DNA of 64,000 nucleotides from Filimonas sp. (GTDB taxonomy: Bacteria; Bacteroidota; Bacteroidia; Chitinophagales; Chitinophagaceae), in the NCBI GenBank assembly GCA_017306865.1, contig JAFKHH010000014.1:124001-188000 (forward strand), in the 5' to 3' direction. A model generated the notes under the pieces. It did not search any database and was not told the origin of the DNA. It saw nothing but the letters and a program-made list of their open reading frames with translations. Numbering within the stretch: the stretch's first letter is position 1; every line of letters begins with the position of its first letter. This document shows positions 27,425 through 35,737 of this stretch, piece by piece. The position numbers were made by a program, and so were the translations under genes.

Positions 27425-27895
27425 ATGAAACAAAGGACACTAATCATCGTTTGGGCATTCTGCCTATTCCAGGCAAATGCACAGGCCCAACAAAAGCAAC
27501 TTATGGAAGAAACTGTCATCAGAAAACAAATCGAGTCTGGCTACTTAAACGGCGCGCTAAATGATTTAAATACGGCCGCTATGCGTAATGTGTATCACAC
27601 AGATTTCGCTATATTTTTTGAAGAGAATGGGGAACTTAAAAAACTGCCGCTTAGCAACTGGATATCGCTCATAGAGAACTACAAAAAATCAAACGACACT
27701 TCAGGATTACGAAAATTTACCTATGAATTTGTACAAATTGACGTTACTGGCAATGCAGCATTTGTAAAACTAAAACTGATGCGTAACGACGTTTTAATTT
27801 TCACCGATCTGCTCACCTTATTAAAGTTTGGAGATGACTGGAAGATTGTAACTAAAATCTATTGTTCACACGTTCAAAACCCATGGAGTATATGA
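27425..27895 (+). CDS. Exported NTF2-like (SnoaL/DUF4440-type) protein
   Basis: A 156-residue protein. A signal peptide ends at about residue 20 (FCLFQANAQAQQ). The mature part looks like an NTF2-like alpha+beta cone: a helix with VIRKQIESGYLNGALNDLNTA, YHTDFAIFFEENGELKKLP, and closing strands with AFVKLKLMRNDVLIFTDLLTLLKFGDDWKIVTKIY, as in lumazine-binding-like / DUF4440 proteins. Activity unknown. The ATG at 27425 begins the signal peptide. Its stop overlaps the next start (ATGA), so the two genes are translationally coupled. Probably controlled by the divergent MerR. Confidence 0.75.
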   Translation: MKQRTLIIVWAFCLFQANAQAQQKQLMEETVIRKQIESGYLNGALNDLNTAAMRNVYHTDFAIFFEENGELKKLPLSNWISLIENYKKSNDTSGLRKFTYEFVQIDVTGNAAFVKLKLMRNDVLIFTDLLTLLKFGDDWKIVTKIYCSHVQNPWSI

Positions 27896-28482
27896 GACAT
27901 GCAGCCTTACTTTTAATAGAATGCCAAAACGAATGGTTATCATCACAAGGCAAACTACAACGGTTGATAGAAGACCGGGAAAGTTTTGATAACTCAGTCT
28001 TAAACATTGAAAAAGCATTGCAACATGCAAGAAAAATAAAGATGTCCGTTGCACATGTTGGTTTAAGATTCCAGGACGGATATCCTGAATTAGCAAATGG
28101 TAAAAGTGGATTGAATAAAGCGATCCCTAATGCCGGAACGTTTCCATTAAACGGGTTTGGTTCTGCATTCTTTGAATCACTCAGTCCGGAAACAGGAGAA
28201 TTCATAGTTACAGGGCGAACAGGTTCAAGTGGTTTTGCAAGTTCTAACCTGGATATCTGGCTTCGTAACAATAAGATTGACACTATATACTTAACTGGCT
28301 ATGCTTTGCATGTATGTGTGGAAAGTACTTTTCGTGAGGCGCATGATAAAGGATACAATCCTGTATTAATAGAAGATGCTACAGCAGCATTTAATACCAA
28401 GCAACACAAATATGTATTAGAAAATGTTGTACATCATTTCGGCGAGCATATTCCTACGGATCTTTTTTTAGCAGTACAGTAA
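27892..28482 (+). CDS. Isochorismatase-like cysteine hydrolase
   Basis: A 196-residue isochorismatase-superfamily protein. The fold is visible as AALLLIECQNEW, SGFASSNLDIWLRNNKIDTIYLTGYALHVCVESTFREA. The nucleophile would be Cys142. Two other catalytic positions deviate: the usual Asp is Glu10 (LIECQNE), and the usual Lys region reads VTGRTGSSGF, with Arg. Related family members with IExQNE and GRTG or GKTG exist, so this may be a natural subgroup with its own substrate. ATG at 27892 overlaps the upstream stop; ATG at 27883 is an alternative. Substrate unknown. Confidence 0.8.
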   Translation: MRHAALLLIECQNEWLSSQGKLQRLIEDRESFDNSVLNIEKALQHARKIKMSVAHVGLRFQDGYPELANGKSGLNKAIPNAGTFPLNGFGSAFFESLSPETGEFIVTGRTGSSGFASSNLDIWLRNNKIDTIYLTGYALHVCVESTFREAHDKGYNPVLIEDATAAFNTKQHKYVLENVVHHFGEHIPTDLFLAVQ

Positions 28483-28483
28483 G

Positions 28484-28547
28484 TCAGATATTCCATATCT
28501 GTAAGAGTATGTTCTTATTGTCCTTTTAAGTGACATATGGAATATCT
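28484..28547. repeat. AGATATTCCATATCT hairpin, second copy
   Basis: AGATATTCCATATCT (28486-28500) faces ACATATGGAATATCT (28533-28547) across a 32-base loop. Loop length and several loop bases (TTATTG, CT, TAAGT) agree with the copy at 11654-11724. Confidence 0.7.
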
Positions 28548-28549
28548 AT

Positions 28550-28590
28550 AAAAAGCGTGGTCCACTTTTGAAAAGTGGACCACGCTTTTT
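28550..28590. terminator. Bidirectional terminator between the hydrolase and aroC
   Basis: AAAAAGCGTGGTCCACTTT pairs with AAAGTGGACCACGCTTTTT around a short loop. T runs on both strands serve both converging operons. It nearly copies 26529-26567. Confidence 0.9.
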
Positions 28591-28617
28591 ATAATCTGAA
28601 ATTTCAAATATCAAATG

Positions 28618-29610
28618 CTACAATCTTCTTCCAATATGCTGCTCCAGCATCATCAGGTCTACTAACACCATTGCGGTGATGGCTTCCATTACAACCGGTA
28701 CGCGCAACGCGATGCACAGATCATGACGGCCTTTTACAGAGAAGGTTTCTTTCTCTCCTGTTGTCCAGTTCAGCGTGAATTGTTCTTTAGGTGTGGATGA
28801 GGTTGGTTTGATCGCTATGCGATATACCAACTCATTGTTATTCGTAATGCCACCTACAATACCGCCTGCATGATTGGTAACAGTTTTACCTGTCAGGTCG
28901 TCGATCGCGTCGTTGTGCTGTACGCCAAACATGCGCGCAGCAGCGAAACCTGTTCCAAACTCTACACCTCGTACAGCAGGTATGGCAAATGCCGCATGCG
29001 CTAATAGAGATTCTGCTGAGTCAAAGAATGGTTCACCTAAACCGATAGGTAATCCGTTTACACGACACTCCACAATACCGCCAATGCTATCTTTTGCATC
29101 AATGGCTTTCTGCAATCCTTTTTCCAGGTCAGCTTCACCACCTATTTCGAGAATAGTTGATTTCACTTCTATGCCTTTCAGTATTTTTTTTGCAATGACA
29201 CCAACGGCAACTAAGCACACAGTTAAACGCCCGCTGAAATGTCCACCACCTCTATAGTCTTCGTGGCCACCAAATTTTTTGCTGGCTACAAAATCTGCAT
29301 GGCCCGGCCTTGGCACGTCACGCTGCTTCTGGTAATCACCAGAACGCGTATTGTTGTTTTCAAACAAGATCGTTAACGGTGCACCGGTGGTTACATTATT
29401 GAATACACCACTTTTGAAGATTGGCAGGTCACTTTCTTGTCTTGGCGTAGTGCCTTTCTGTGTACCGCCTTTTCTTCTTTCTATATCTACCAGGAAATCT
29501 TCTGCCGATAATGGCAGGCCAGCGGGTACACCATCGATATTTACACCAACGCTTTCGCCGTGCGATTCCCCAAATATGTTCACTTTAAATATGCGCCCAA
29601 ATGAGTTCAT
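28618..29610 (-). CDS. aroC: Chorismate synthase
   Basis: Last step of the shikimate pathway: EPSP to chorismate, needing reduced FMN. Conserved blocks are FGESHGESVGVNIDGVPAGL, RRKGGTQKGTTPRQESD, RPGHADFVASKKFG, DYRGGGHFSGR and CIALRVPVVMEA. At 330 residues it is slightly shorter than the common 350-360, with the C-terminus ending just after the last conserved helix. It is the last gene of the aromatic amino acid cluster, 148 bases after aroA. Confidence 0.96.
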   Translation of the reverse strand: MNSFGRIFKVNIFGESHGESVGVNIDGVPAGLPLSAEDFLVDIERRKGGTQKGTTPRQESDLPIFKSGVFNNVTTGAPLTILFENNNTRSGDYQKQRDVPRPGHADFVASKKFGGHEDYRGGGHFSGRLTVCLVAVGVIAKKILKGIEVKSTILEIGGEADLEKGLQKAIDAKDSIGGIVECRVNGLPIGLGEPFFDSAESLLAHAAFAIPAVRGVEFGTGFAAARMFGVQHNDAIDDLTGKTVTNHAGGIVGGITNNNELVYRIAIKPTSSTPKEQFTLNWTTGEKETFSVKGRHDLCIALRVPVVMEAITAMVLVDLMMLEQHIGRRL

Positions 29611-29758
29611 AGAATCTAATTTGAAAATGAGATGATTTGAAAATTTGAAAATTGATTTGAAAAATTGTTTTATTGTTCAATTGTCAAATTGTTTTCTACC
29701 AATTTAACCATATAGCAATTCAACAATTTTCAAATTAGTGCACTTTCAAATTTTCAAA
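29611..29758. repeat. Nested family A and family B repeats between aroA and aroC
   Basis: The outer arms are family A words (TTTGAAAATTTGAAAATTG left, TTTCAAATTTTCAAAT right). Inside, family B words TTGTTCAATTGTCAAATTG and CAATTTAACCATATAGCAAT face each other across a few bases. Confidence 0.6.
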
Positions 29759-31027
29759 TTATTTTACAATTGCCCCTAAGCTTTTTATATGCTCATAAAA
29801 GTTAGGATATGATTTGCTAACTGCGTCCGCCTCTTCTATAGTTACATCACCTTCCGCTTTTAATGCAGCAACAGCGCAGGCCATCGCGATCCTGTGATCG
29901 TGGCGGGAATGTACGGTTGCAGCTTTCACACCGGTATTACCTTTAATCAACATCAAGTCATCCTGCAATTTCACTTCAATACCTAGTTTGCCAAACTCAT
30001 CCTGCAATGTCAGTCCGCGGTTACTTTCTTTATGCGCCAACCTGTTTACGCCTTCAATAACAGTTGTGCCTTCACAATAGGATGCCAATGCCACCAATGG
30101 AGGGAACAAATCAGGGCAATCAGTTGCGTTAAAATGAAATGCCTGTAATTTGCCAGGGCCAATTTCAATCACATCCGGTTGTATAGATATTACACTACCG
30201 CAATCCATCAATGCCTGTAGTACTGCTTTATCTGCCTGTGTGGAAAATGGATCCAATCCCTTTACTGTGATATTGCCTGCTATAGCGCCAGCAACCAGCA
30301 GGAATGCGCCTCCGCTCCAATCTCCTTCTACTGTATAGTCAATTGTTTTGCTTGCAGCAGCATGTGGTGTTGCAGCAAAATAGAATGATTCATAATTGCG
30401 ATTCTCCGGCACTTTAAGGCCAAAGTCCTGCATTACTTTTAACGTAAGGTCTATATAGGGTTTGCTTTTCAGATCTACTACAGTAATGGCTACGTCCTTA
30501 GCATCTGCTGCTGCATACGCCATTAATAACCCGGTCAGAAACTGGGAACTAAGCGAGCCATCGATCGTGATATTCTTAGGTAGCAACGGTCCATGTATGT
30601 TTAATGGAAGTTTGCCTTCATTGGATTGGATTTTTACATCCAGCAGGGGCAGTACTTCATCAAAGAAATCCATCGGTCTTGTAACCAGGCTTCCTTTGCC
30701 GTTGATTGTAATAGTATGTTTGTTTAATGCAACAAGCGGGGCAAACATGCGAATGCCCAAACCGCTCTCGCCACAATTGATCTCGTTGCTTACAGCAGCA
30801 ACACCTTCACTTTTTACAGTAAGTACGCTGTCGTTAATAGACCATGTTGCACCCAGTTGTTTGATCACATCCAGCGCAGCATTATCATCATTAGATATAC
30901 CGGGGTTATGGATCACACTTTCTCCTTTGCGCACCAGCGCAGCAGCACATGCGCGCTGCATGGAGCTTTTAGATGCAGGAGCAACAATATTACCTGTAAT
31001 AGAACCGGGTTGTATAGTGACGAGCAT
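29759..31027 (-). CDS. aroA: 3-phosphoshikimate 1-carboxyvinyltransferase (EPSP synthase)
   Basis: Transfers the enolpyruvyl group of PEP to shikimate-3-phosphate. The 422-residue protein has the N-terminal PASKSSMQRACAAALV (Lys and Ser contact substrate), the internal GSLSSQFLTGLLMA, and the C-terminal RHDHRIAMACAVAALKAEGD. The usual GDKSxxxR form is SKSSMQR here, as in other Bacteroidota. The usual NxGT motif appears as NCGESGLGIRMFAPL, a divergent form. Followed by aroC; preceded by aroB with a repeat-filled 101-base gap. Confidence 0.95.
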   Translation of the reverse strand: MLVTIQPGSITGNIVAPASKSSMQRACAAALVRKGESVIHNPGISNDDNAALDVIKQLGATWSINDSVLTVKSEGVAAVSNEINCGESGLGIRMFAPLVALNKHTITINGKGSLVTRPMDFFDEVLPLLDVKIQSNEGKLPLNIHGPLLPKNITIDGSLSSQFLTGLLMAYAAADAKDVAITVVDLKSKPYIDLTLKVMQDFGLKVPENRNYESFYFAATPHAAASKTIDYTVEGDWSGGAFLLVAGAIAGNITVKGLDPFSTQADKAVLQALMDCGSVISIQPDVIEIGPGKLQAFHFNATDCPDLFPPLVALASYCEGTTVIEGVNRLAHKESNRGLTLQDEFGKLGIEVKLQDDLMLIKGNTGVKAATVHSRHDHRIAMACAVAALKAEGDVTIEEADAVSKSYPNFYEHIKSLGAIVK

Positions 31028-31030
31028 AAA

Positions 31031-31130
31031 TAATTTGAGATTTGAAATTTGAAATGGTCAGTTATGAGTGGTCAGTTGTGAGTGGAGAGCTTATAAATTT
31101 CGCTTACTCACAACTGACCACTCACAACTC
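31031..31130. repeat. Family A half and family C hairpin between aroB and aroA
   Basis: TTTGAGATTTGAAATTTGA (family A) is followed by family C arms GAGTGGTCAGTTGTGAGT (31066-31083) and ACTCACAACTGACCACTC (31106-31123). These are perfect over 18 bp and extend to 25 bp with two mismatches. Confidence 0.75.
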
Positions 31131-32154
31131 ACTTACTTAGTTTCGTTACCACAGGTGCAATCTGCTCCGGTGTCAACGGTTGTATAATGCCTTTACCAAT
31201 CTTCTCCAGCAATACATAATGTATTACATCTTTCACACGTTTTTTGTCTGACTGCATTATTTTCATTGCTTTTGCTGCACTGAATTTTGCGTAAGCAGGA
31301 AGACCATACTGCTCTATTACTTTTACAACACGTTCAGTCTCTTTAAAACCAACCTGTGTTGCAGATAGCGCTGCTGCTACAACCATGCCGATGGCTACAG
31401 CCTGCCCATGCGACAGCTCATAACTGTTCTCTATCGCATGCCCAAGTGTATGCCCATAGTTCAGCAATTTTCTTTCCCCTTGTTCAAATTCGTCAGCCTG
31501 TACTACTTTAGATTTCAACAACGCGTTACGCATGATGAGATCATTCAGCAATTTCAGATCGCGCTGAAATGTGGTGAGCTTATTCTTTTCCAATAATGTA
31601 AACATACCTGCATCTTTAATACACGCATGTTTGATTATTTCTGCAAAGCCATTGATCCATTCTTCTTTAGGCAGTGACTTCAGCAAACTATAATCATATA
31701 ACAAAAACTCCGGCTGCCTTATCAGGCCCACCATGTTTTTGTAAATGCCCACATCTATCCCATTCTTACCACCGATAGACGCATCTACCATAGCCAGGAT
31801 AGTTGTAGGAATAAAACCAAAGCGTACGCCACGCATGTATATACCGGCTATATAACCAGTCATATCTGTTACTACTCCGCCACCTACACCTACAATGAAT
31901 GTTTTACGGTCTGCACCGTATTTGATCAACTGCTCAATAACAGAGTCAATTGTTGGCTGGATCTTATATGCTTCGCCTGGTTTCAGTACAATTGTACGCC
32001 ACGGCTTGAACTTTGATTTATGCTTTGCATAAACATGCTCATCCGTTATCACAATTGTGTTATCAGGCTTAGTGATCTTTTCCAACTGTGCAAAAGCAGC
32101 ATCAAAATAGTACGTAACTGTTTGCGAGGAGAATGTTATACGTTTGGTAGTCAT
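31129..32154 (-). CDS. aroB: 3-dehydroquinate synthase
   Basis: Second step of the shikimate pathway: DAHP to 3-dehydroquinate, using NAD and a divalent metal. Motifs are VGVGGGVVTDMTGYIAGIYMRGV (dinucleotide loop), TTILAMVDASIGGKNGID, the metal-binding Glu in GFAEIIKHACI and histidines in LLNYGHTLGHAIE and ELSHGQAVAIGM. The 341-residue length is normal. It follows the IS200-like gene on the same strand. Confidence 0.96.
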   Translation of the reverse strand: MTTKRITFSSQTVTYYFDAAFAQLEKITKPDNTIVITDEHVYAKHKSKFKPWRTIVLKPGEAYKIQPTIDSVIEQLIKYGADRKTFIVGVGGGVVTDMTGYIAGIYMRGVRFGFIPTTILAMVDASIGGKNGIDVGIYKNMVGLIRQPEFLLYDYSLLKSLPKEEWINGFAEIIKHACIKDAGMFTLLEKNKLTTFQRDLKLLNDLIMRNALLKSKVVQADEFEQGERKLLNYGHTLGHAIENSYELSHGQAVAIGMVVAAALSATQVGFKETERVVKVIEQYGLPAYAKFSAAKAMKIMQSDKKRVKDVIHYVLLEKIGKGIIQPLTPEQIAPVVTKLSK

Positions 32155-32235
32155 CGTCTAAATGGTTAAATCGTTGCATTGCTCAATGGTTATGTTTATA
32201 ACAATAAACCTTGCAACAATTAAACAATGTATCAA
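32155..32235. repeat. Family B inverted repeat downstream of the transposase-like gene
   Basis: AATGGTTAAATCGTTGCATTG and its mirrored words CTTGCAACAATTAAACAATG flank a short centre. Confidence 0.55.
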
Positions 32236-32664
32236 TTATTGTATCGCTTTCTCAAATATATCCAGCTCTTCTGCCAGTGTCTTTGCGGTGTGGTAGTTCT
32301 CTTGTTTGCTGATGTATTCTATTACTTTATCTACAGAGGTGGGACTAACTGAATAGATAGTTGCGCCTTCTTCCCACTCAAATACTTCTTTCAACAGTTT
32401 ATTTTCATTTACCCAGGATGCCACTTCTTCTTTCAGCAATTTCACCACCTGTGTGGCGCTCTGCATCGGATGAAGCTGCAAGAGAAAATGTAAATGATCT
32501 TCCACTCCGCCAGCTTTGATTAACTGAACAGCTTTTTGTGAAGCTGCTTTATCAAGCTGGGCTAACATTACATGACGGACAGTCTTCGCTAACAAAGGTT
32601 GTTTATCTTTTACCACAGCAATAATGTGAAGGTAGATATGCGCTTTGTTATAAGAGTTGGACAT
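32236..32664 (-). CDS. IS200/RAYT-like HUH transposase (TnpA-REP type)
   Basis: A 142-residue single-domain Y1 transposase of the IS200/IS605 or REP-associated type, which cuts and joins single-stranded DNA at hairpins. The start MSNSYNKAHIYLHIIAVVK matches the family. The metal-binding HUH motif is intact (His57-Leu-His59 in GVEDHLHFLL), and Tyr117 (VIEYISKQ) with Gln121 four residues later fits the catalytic Tyr and third metal ligand of IS608 TnpA. FEWEEGATIYSVS matches the family FEWQxGYGAFSYS. No tnpB neighbour is present. It sits inside the aro cluster in the operon direction, with a family C hairpin upstream and family B downstream. Active or domesticated is not known. Confidence 0.85.
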   Translation of the reverse strand: MSNSYNKAHIYLHIIAVVKDKQPLLAKTVRHVMLAQLDKAASQKAVQLIKAGGVEDHLHFLLQLHPMQSATQVVKLLKEEVASWVNENKLLKEVFEWEEGATIYSVSPTSVDKVIEYISKQENYHTAKTLAEELDIFEKAIQ

Positions 32665-32669
32665 GAGAA

Positions 32670-32743
32670 AATGTGTGAGTAGTGAGTTGTCAGTTGTGAG
32701 GAGGAGATTTCAACACTCACAACTGACAACTCACAATTCACGT
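32670..32743. repeat. Family C hairpin upstream of the transposase-like gene
   Basis: GTGAGTTGTCAGTTGTGAG (32682-32700) and CTCACAACTGACAACTCAC (32716-32734) are perfect 19-bp arms with a 15-base loop. Partial words continue on both sides. Confidence 0.8.
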
Positions 32744-33835
32744 TTATGAGTTCATGATCTTGTTCTGATGGTTGATGCTTTCCATGTGTACAGCATCGAA
32801 GTATTTAGTGATAAATTCTTTACTAAGGCCGATTTTTTCGCCCTGAGCGTATGCTCTTTCAAGAATTTCGTTCCAGCGGTTTGTCTGGAGGATAGTGATG
32901 TTGTTTTCTTTTTTGTACTGCCCGATCTTCTCAGCTATTTTAATACGCTGACCGAGGATCTGCAACAGTTCATCATCCAGGTGGTTGATCTGCTGACGCA
33001 GTTTTTCCAGTGCTGCATGGTATTCTGCAGATGCTGCATCTTCTTTTCTCCATTTGATGGCAGAAAGCATTTCGCCCAGGCGCTCAGGAGTGATCTGCTG
33101 TTTAGCATCGCTCCATGCATTATCCGGATCAATATGGCTTTCAATGATCAGACCGTCGAAGTCAAGGTCTATTGCTTTTTGAGCAACGTCTTGTAAAATA
33201 TCACGACGACCGCAGATATGAGATGGATCGTTGATGATCATCAACTCAGGGTTACGGCGTTTCATTTCAATTGCAAGGTGCCACATAGGCGCATTGCGGT
33301 ATTCTGAGTTACCGTATGAGCTAAATCCACGGTGGATCAAACCTATTTGTTTAATACCAGCTTTTGCTACGCGCTCTACCGCACCGATCCACAATTCCAG
33401 ATCAGGGTTGATCGGGTTTTTGATCAATACCGGTACATCTACACCGCGTAAAGCATCAGCTACTTCCTGTACGCTGAAAGGGTTAACAGTAGTACGTGCG
33501 CCAATCCACAATACATCTACATCGAAATGCAGTGCATCTTCTACTTGTTTAGCCGTTGCTACTTCCACTGCAACAGGAATACCTGTTAATTTTTTTGCTT
33601 GTTGCAACCAAGGCAGGCCTTTTGTACCAATGCCTTCAAAACTACCAGGACGAGTACGAGGTTTCCAGATGCCTGCGCGCATTACATCTACCTTACCGGT
33701 TTTCTGTAATTGCACGGCTGTTGCCAATACTTGCTCTTCAGTTTCTGCGCTGCATGGACCTGAAATAATTAATGGACGTTTGTTCCATTTTTCCTGCACC
33801 AGTTCTTTCATGGTAGTTGCGTTCGTTGCTTCCAT
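32744..33835 (-). CDS. DAHP synthase-chorismate mutase fusion
   Basis: Bifunctional 363-residue enzyme. Residues about 10-255 form a class I (KdsA-like, AroF type) DAHP synthase that condenses PEP with erythrose-4-phosphate: ISGPCSAETEEQV, IWKPRTRPGSFEGIG, VLWIGARTTVNPF, INDPSHICGRRD, DGLIIESH. Residues about 268-355 form an AroQ-type chorismate mutase (LEKLRQQINHLDDELLQILGQRIKIAEKIGQYKK). The fusion is common in Bacteroidota and lets prephenate or chorismate regulate the first step. It follows the helicase gene after a repeat-filled 204-base gap. Confidence 0.94.
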   Translation of the reverse strand: MEATNATTMKELVQEKWNKRPLIISGPCSAETEEQVLATAVQLQKTGKVDVMRAGIWKPRTRPGSFEGIGTKGLPWLQQAKKLTGIPVAVEVATAKQVEDALHFDVDVLWIGARTTVNPFSVQEVADALRGVDVPVLIKNPINPDLELWIGAVERVAKAGIKQIGLIHRGFSSYGNSEYRNAPMWHLAIEMKRRNPELMIINDPSHICGRRDILQDVAQKAIDLDFDGLIIESHIDPDNAWSDAKQQITPERLGEMLSAIKWRKEDAASAEYHAALEKLRQQINHLDDELLQILGQRIKIAEKIGQYKKENNITILQTNRWNEILERAYAQGEKIGLSKEFITKYFDAVHMESINHQNKIMNS

Positions 33836-33844
33836 TTTTGGATG

Positions 33845-34010
33845 ATTTGAAAATGTGATTTAAAAACTAATTAATTGTTACATTGATGAATGGCTAAATT
33901 GTTATACCATTTTTTGATTTAAACTACTCATCAATTCTATTTGTGTTTCAATGAATCTCTTATGTTCAAACAGCAGTTAAACAATTTAGCCATGTAACAA
34001 TTTTCAAATC
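33845..34010. repeat. Family B inverted repeat
   Basis: TTGTTACATTGATGAATGGC and TAAATTGTTAT on the left mirror AAACAATTTAGCCATGTAAC on the right across about 80 bases. Confidence 0.6.
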
Positions 34011-34039
34011 GACCACATTCTCCAATTGACAGCTTTATG

Positions 34040-35719
34040 TTATCTGCTGTTCGCATCGTTCATCCTGATACGGCGGCCTTTGAAGTTTTTACCATCAATA
34101 GCACGTATCATCTGATTCGCTGCGTTTTTATCTATTTCAATCCAACTGTTCATTTCTTTCATGTCTATTCTTCCCAACACATCTTTTCTCAGATCGCTCA
34201 TGTCAAGAATAAACTGTAAGAAACTGGCTTTGTAAAAGCCATCTTTTGTACCCAGGTTGATAAAGAGCCTTGCGAAGTCGCCACTGTTAGTGAAATTCTT
34301 TCCACCTCTTGCATCACCGTCTCTTCTTGATGAGCGGGTATCCCTCCTGTCGTTACCACTTCTGGCATCGTCTCTCTTTCTTCTGTCTTCAGCACGTACG
34401 TTAAGGTCGCCTGCGTTTTCATAATATTTAAGGAAACGATCAAACTCCATTGCGGCTACGCGCTTCAATACTTCTTCTTTACTTACATCTGCAAACTTCT
34501 CTTCGAGCATTGGTACGTATGTTTCATAGTCACCGTGGCTCACATCAGTCTGCAACAATTTCTCCATAAAGAAAAAGAACTGTTTCCTGCACACATCCTT
34601 TCCGCTTGGTATTTCCAGTTTGTGGAAAGGCGCCTGTACTATTTTCTCGATCTGTCTCAGCTTGAATGTTTCACGTGAGTGAATAATGCTTAAACAGATA
34701 CCGGTGTTACCAGCACGACCTGTACGGCCACTTCTGTGCGTGTACACTTCCACATCATCAGGTAACTCGTAGTTGATTACGTGTGTAATGTCTTTCACAT
34801 CAATACCTCTCGCCGCTACGTCAGTTGCAATCAATAATTGCAGACTTCTGTCACGGAACTGGCCCATTACTTTATCACGTTGTCCCTGAGTCAGATCACC
34901 ATGCAGTGCATCGATGTCATAACCTTCACGTGTCAGCTTCTCCGCTATATCCTGCGCATCTGCTTTGGTACGTGTAAAGATGATACCGTAGATACCAGGG
35001 TTAAAGTCGATCAGGCGTTTCAATGTTTCATAACGGTATTGAGCCGTAGTAACATAGTACTGGTGATCGATGCTTTTGTTAGCGGTGTTTACTTTACCTA
35101 CGGTAACTTCTACCGGTTCGGTCATGTAACGTTTGCTAACTTTCCTGATCTCAGGCGGCATAGTTGCACTGAACAACCATGTACTGTCACGCTTAGGTGT
35201 GTTTTTCAGAATGAATTCGATATCATCCTGAAAACCCATGTTCAGCATTTCATCCGCTTCGTCTAACACCACATATTTTATCTGTTCGAGGTTGATAGCT
35301 TTTCTTTCTATCAAGTCGATCAAACGGCCTGGTGTTGCTACTACTACCTGTACGCCTCTTTTCAGGTCACGAATCTGTAAACCGATAGAAGCGCCACCAT
35401 ACACAGCCGTTACGGATACGCCTCGAACATGCTTTTTAAAGAGCTCTATTTCGTTTACAATTTGCAAGCATAGTTCCCTTGTAGGGCAAACTACCAACGC
35501 TTGCGGATACCTCTCCTGTGCATCAATCAACTGTAACAGCGGCAAGCCAAATGCTGCTGTCTTTCCTGTTCCGGTTTGCGCCAAACCGATAAAATCCTTT
35601 GTTCCGCTTAACAATACAGGAATAGCCTTTTCCTGTATAGCGGTTGGGTTTACAAATCCAAGTTCACTGGTAGCCTGTACCAAGCTCGCATTCAAACCCA
35701 ATTCTTCAAATGTTGTCAT
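34040..35719 (-). CDS. DEAD-box RNA helicase with DbpA-type RNA-binding domain
   Basis: A 559-residue ATP-dependent RNA helicase. Motifs in order: Q motif (FVNPTAIQEKAIP), AQTGTGKTAAFGLP, PTRELCLQI, DEAD in VVLDEADEMLNMGF, SATMP, TDVAARGIDV and HRSGRTGRAG. A basic/acidic linker (RAEDRRKRDDARSG) leads to a C-terminal DbpA-like RRM (FARLFINLGTKDGFYKASFLQFILD). DbpA/CsdA-type proteins act in ribosome assembly and cold adaptation. A TTG upstream (35740) is in frame, but ATG at 35717-35719 gives the expected TTFEELGL start and follows a -7 element. Its place between tyrA and the DAHP synthase gene is unusual. Confidence 0.93.
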   Translation of the reverse strand: MTTFEELGLNASLVQATSELGFVNPTAIQEKAIPVLLSGTKDFIGLAQTGTGKTAAFGLPLLQLIDAQERYPQALVVCPTRELCLQIVNEIELFKKHVRGVSVTAVYGGASIGLQIRDLKRGVQVVVATPGRLIDLIERKAINLEQIKYVVLDEADEMLNMGFQDDIEFILKNTPKRDSTWLFSATMPPEIRKVSKRYMTEPVEVTVGKVNTANKSIDHQYYVTTAQYRYETLKRLIDFNPGIYGIIFTRTKADAQDIAEKLTREGYDIDALHGDLTQGQRDKVMGQFRDRSLQLLIATDVAARGIDVKDITHVINYELPDDVEVYTHRSGRTGRAGNTGICLSIIHSRETFKLRQIEKIVQAPFHKLEIPSGKDVCRKQFFFFMEKLLQTDVSHGDYETYVPMLEEKFADVSKEEVLKRVAAMEFDRFLKYYENAGDLNVRAEDRRKRDDARSGNDRRDTRSSRRDGDARGGKNFTNSGDFARLFINLGTKDGFYKASFLQFILDMSDLRKDVLGRIDMKEMNSWIEIDKNAANQMIRAIDGKNFKGRRIRMNDANSR

Positions 35720-35737
35720 TAAAATCTCAATTTGCTG

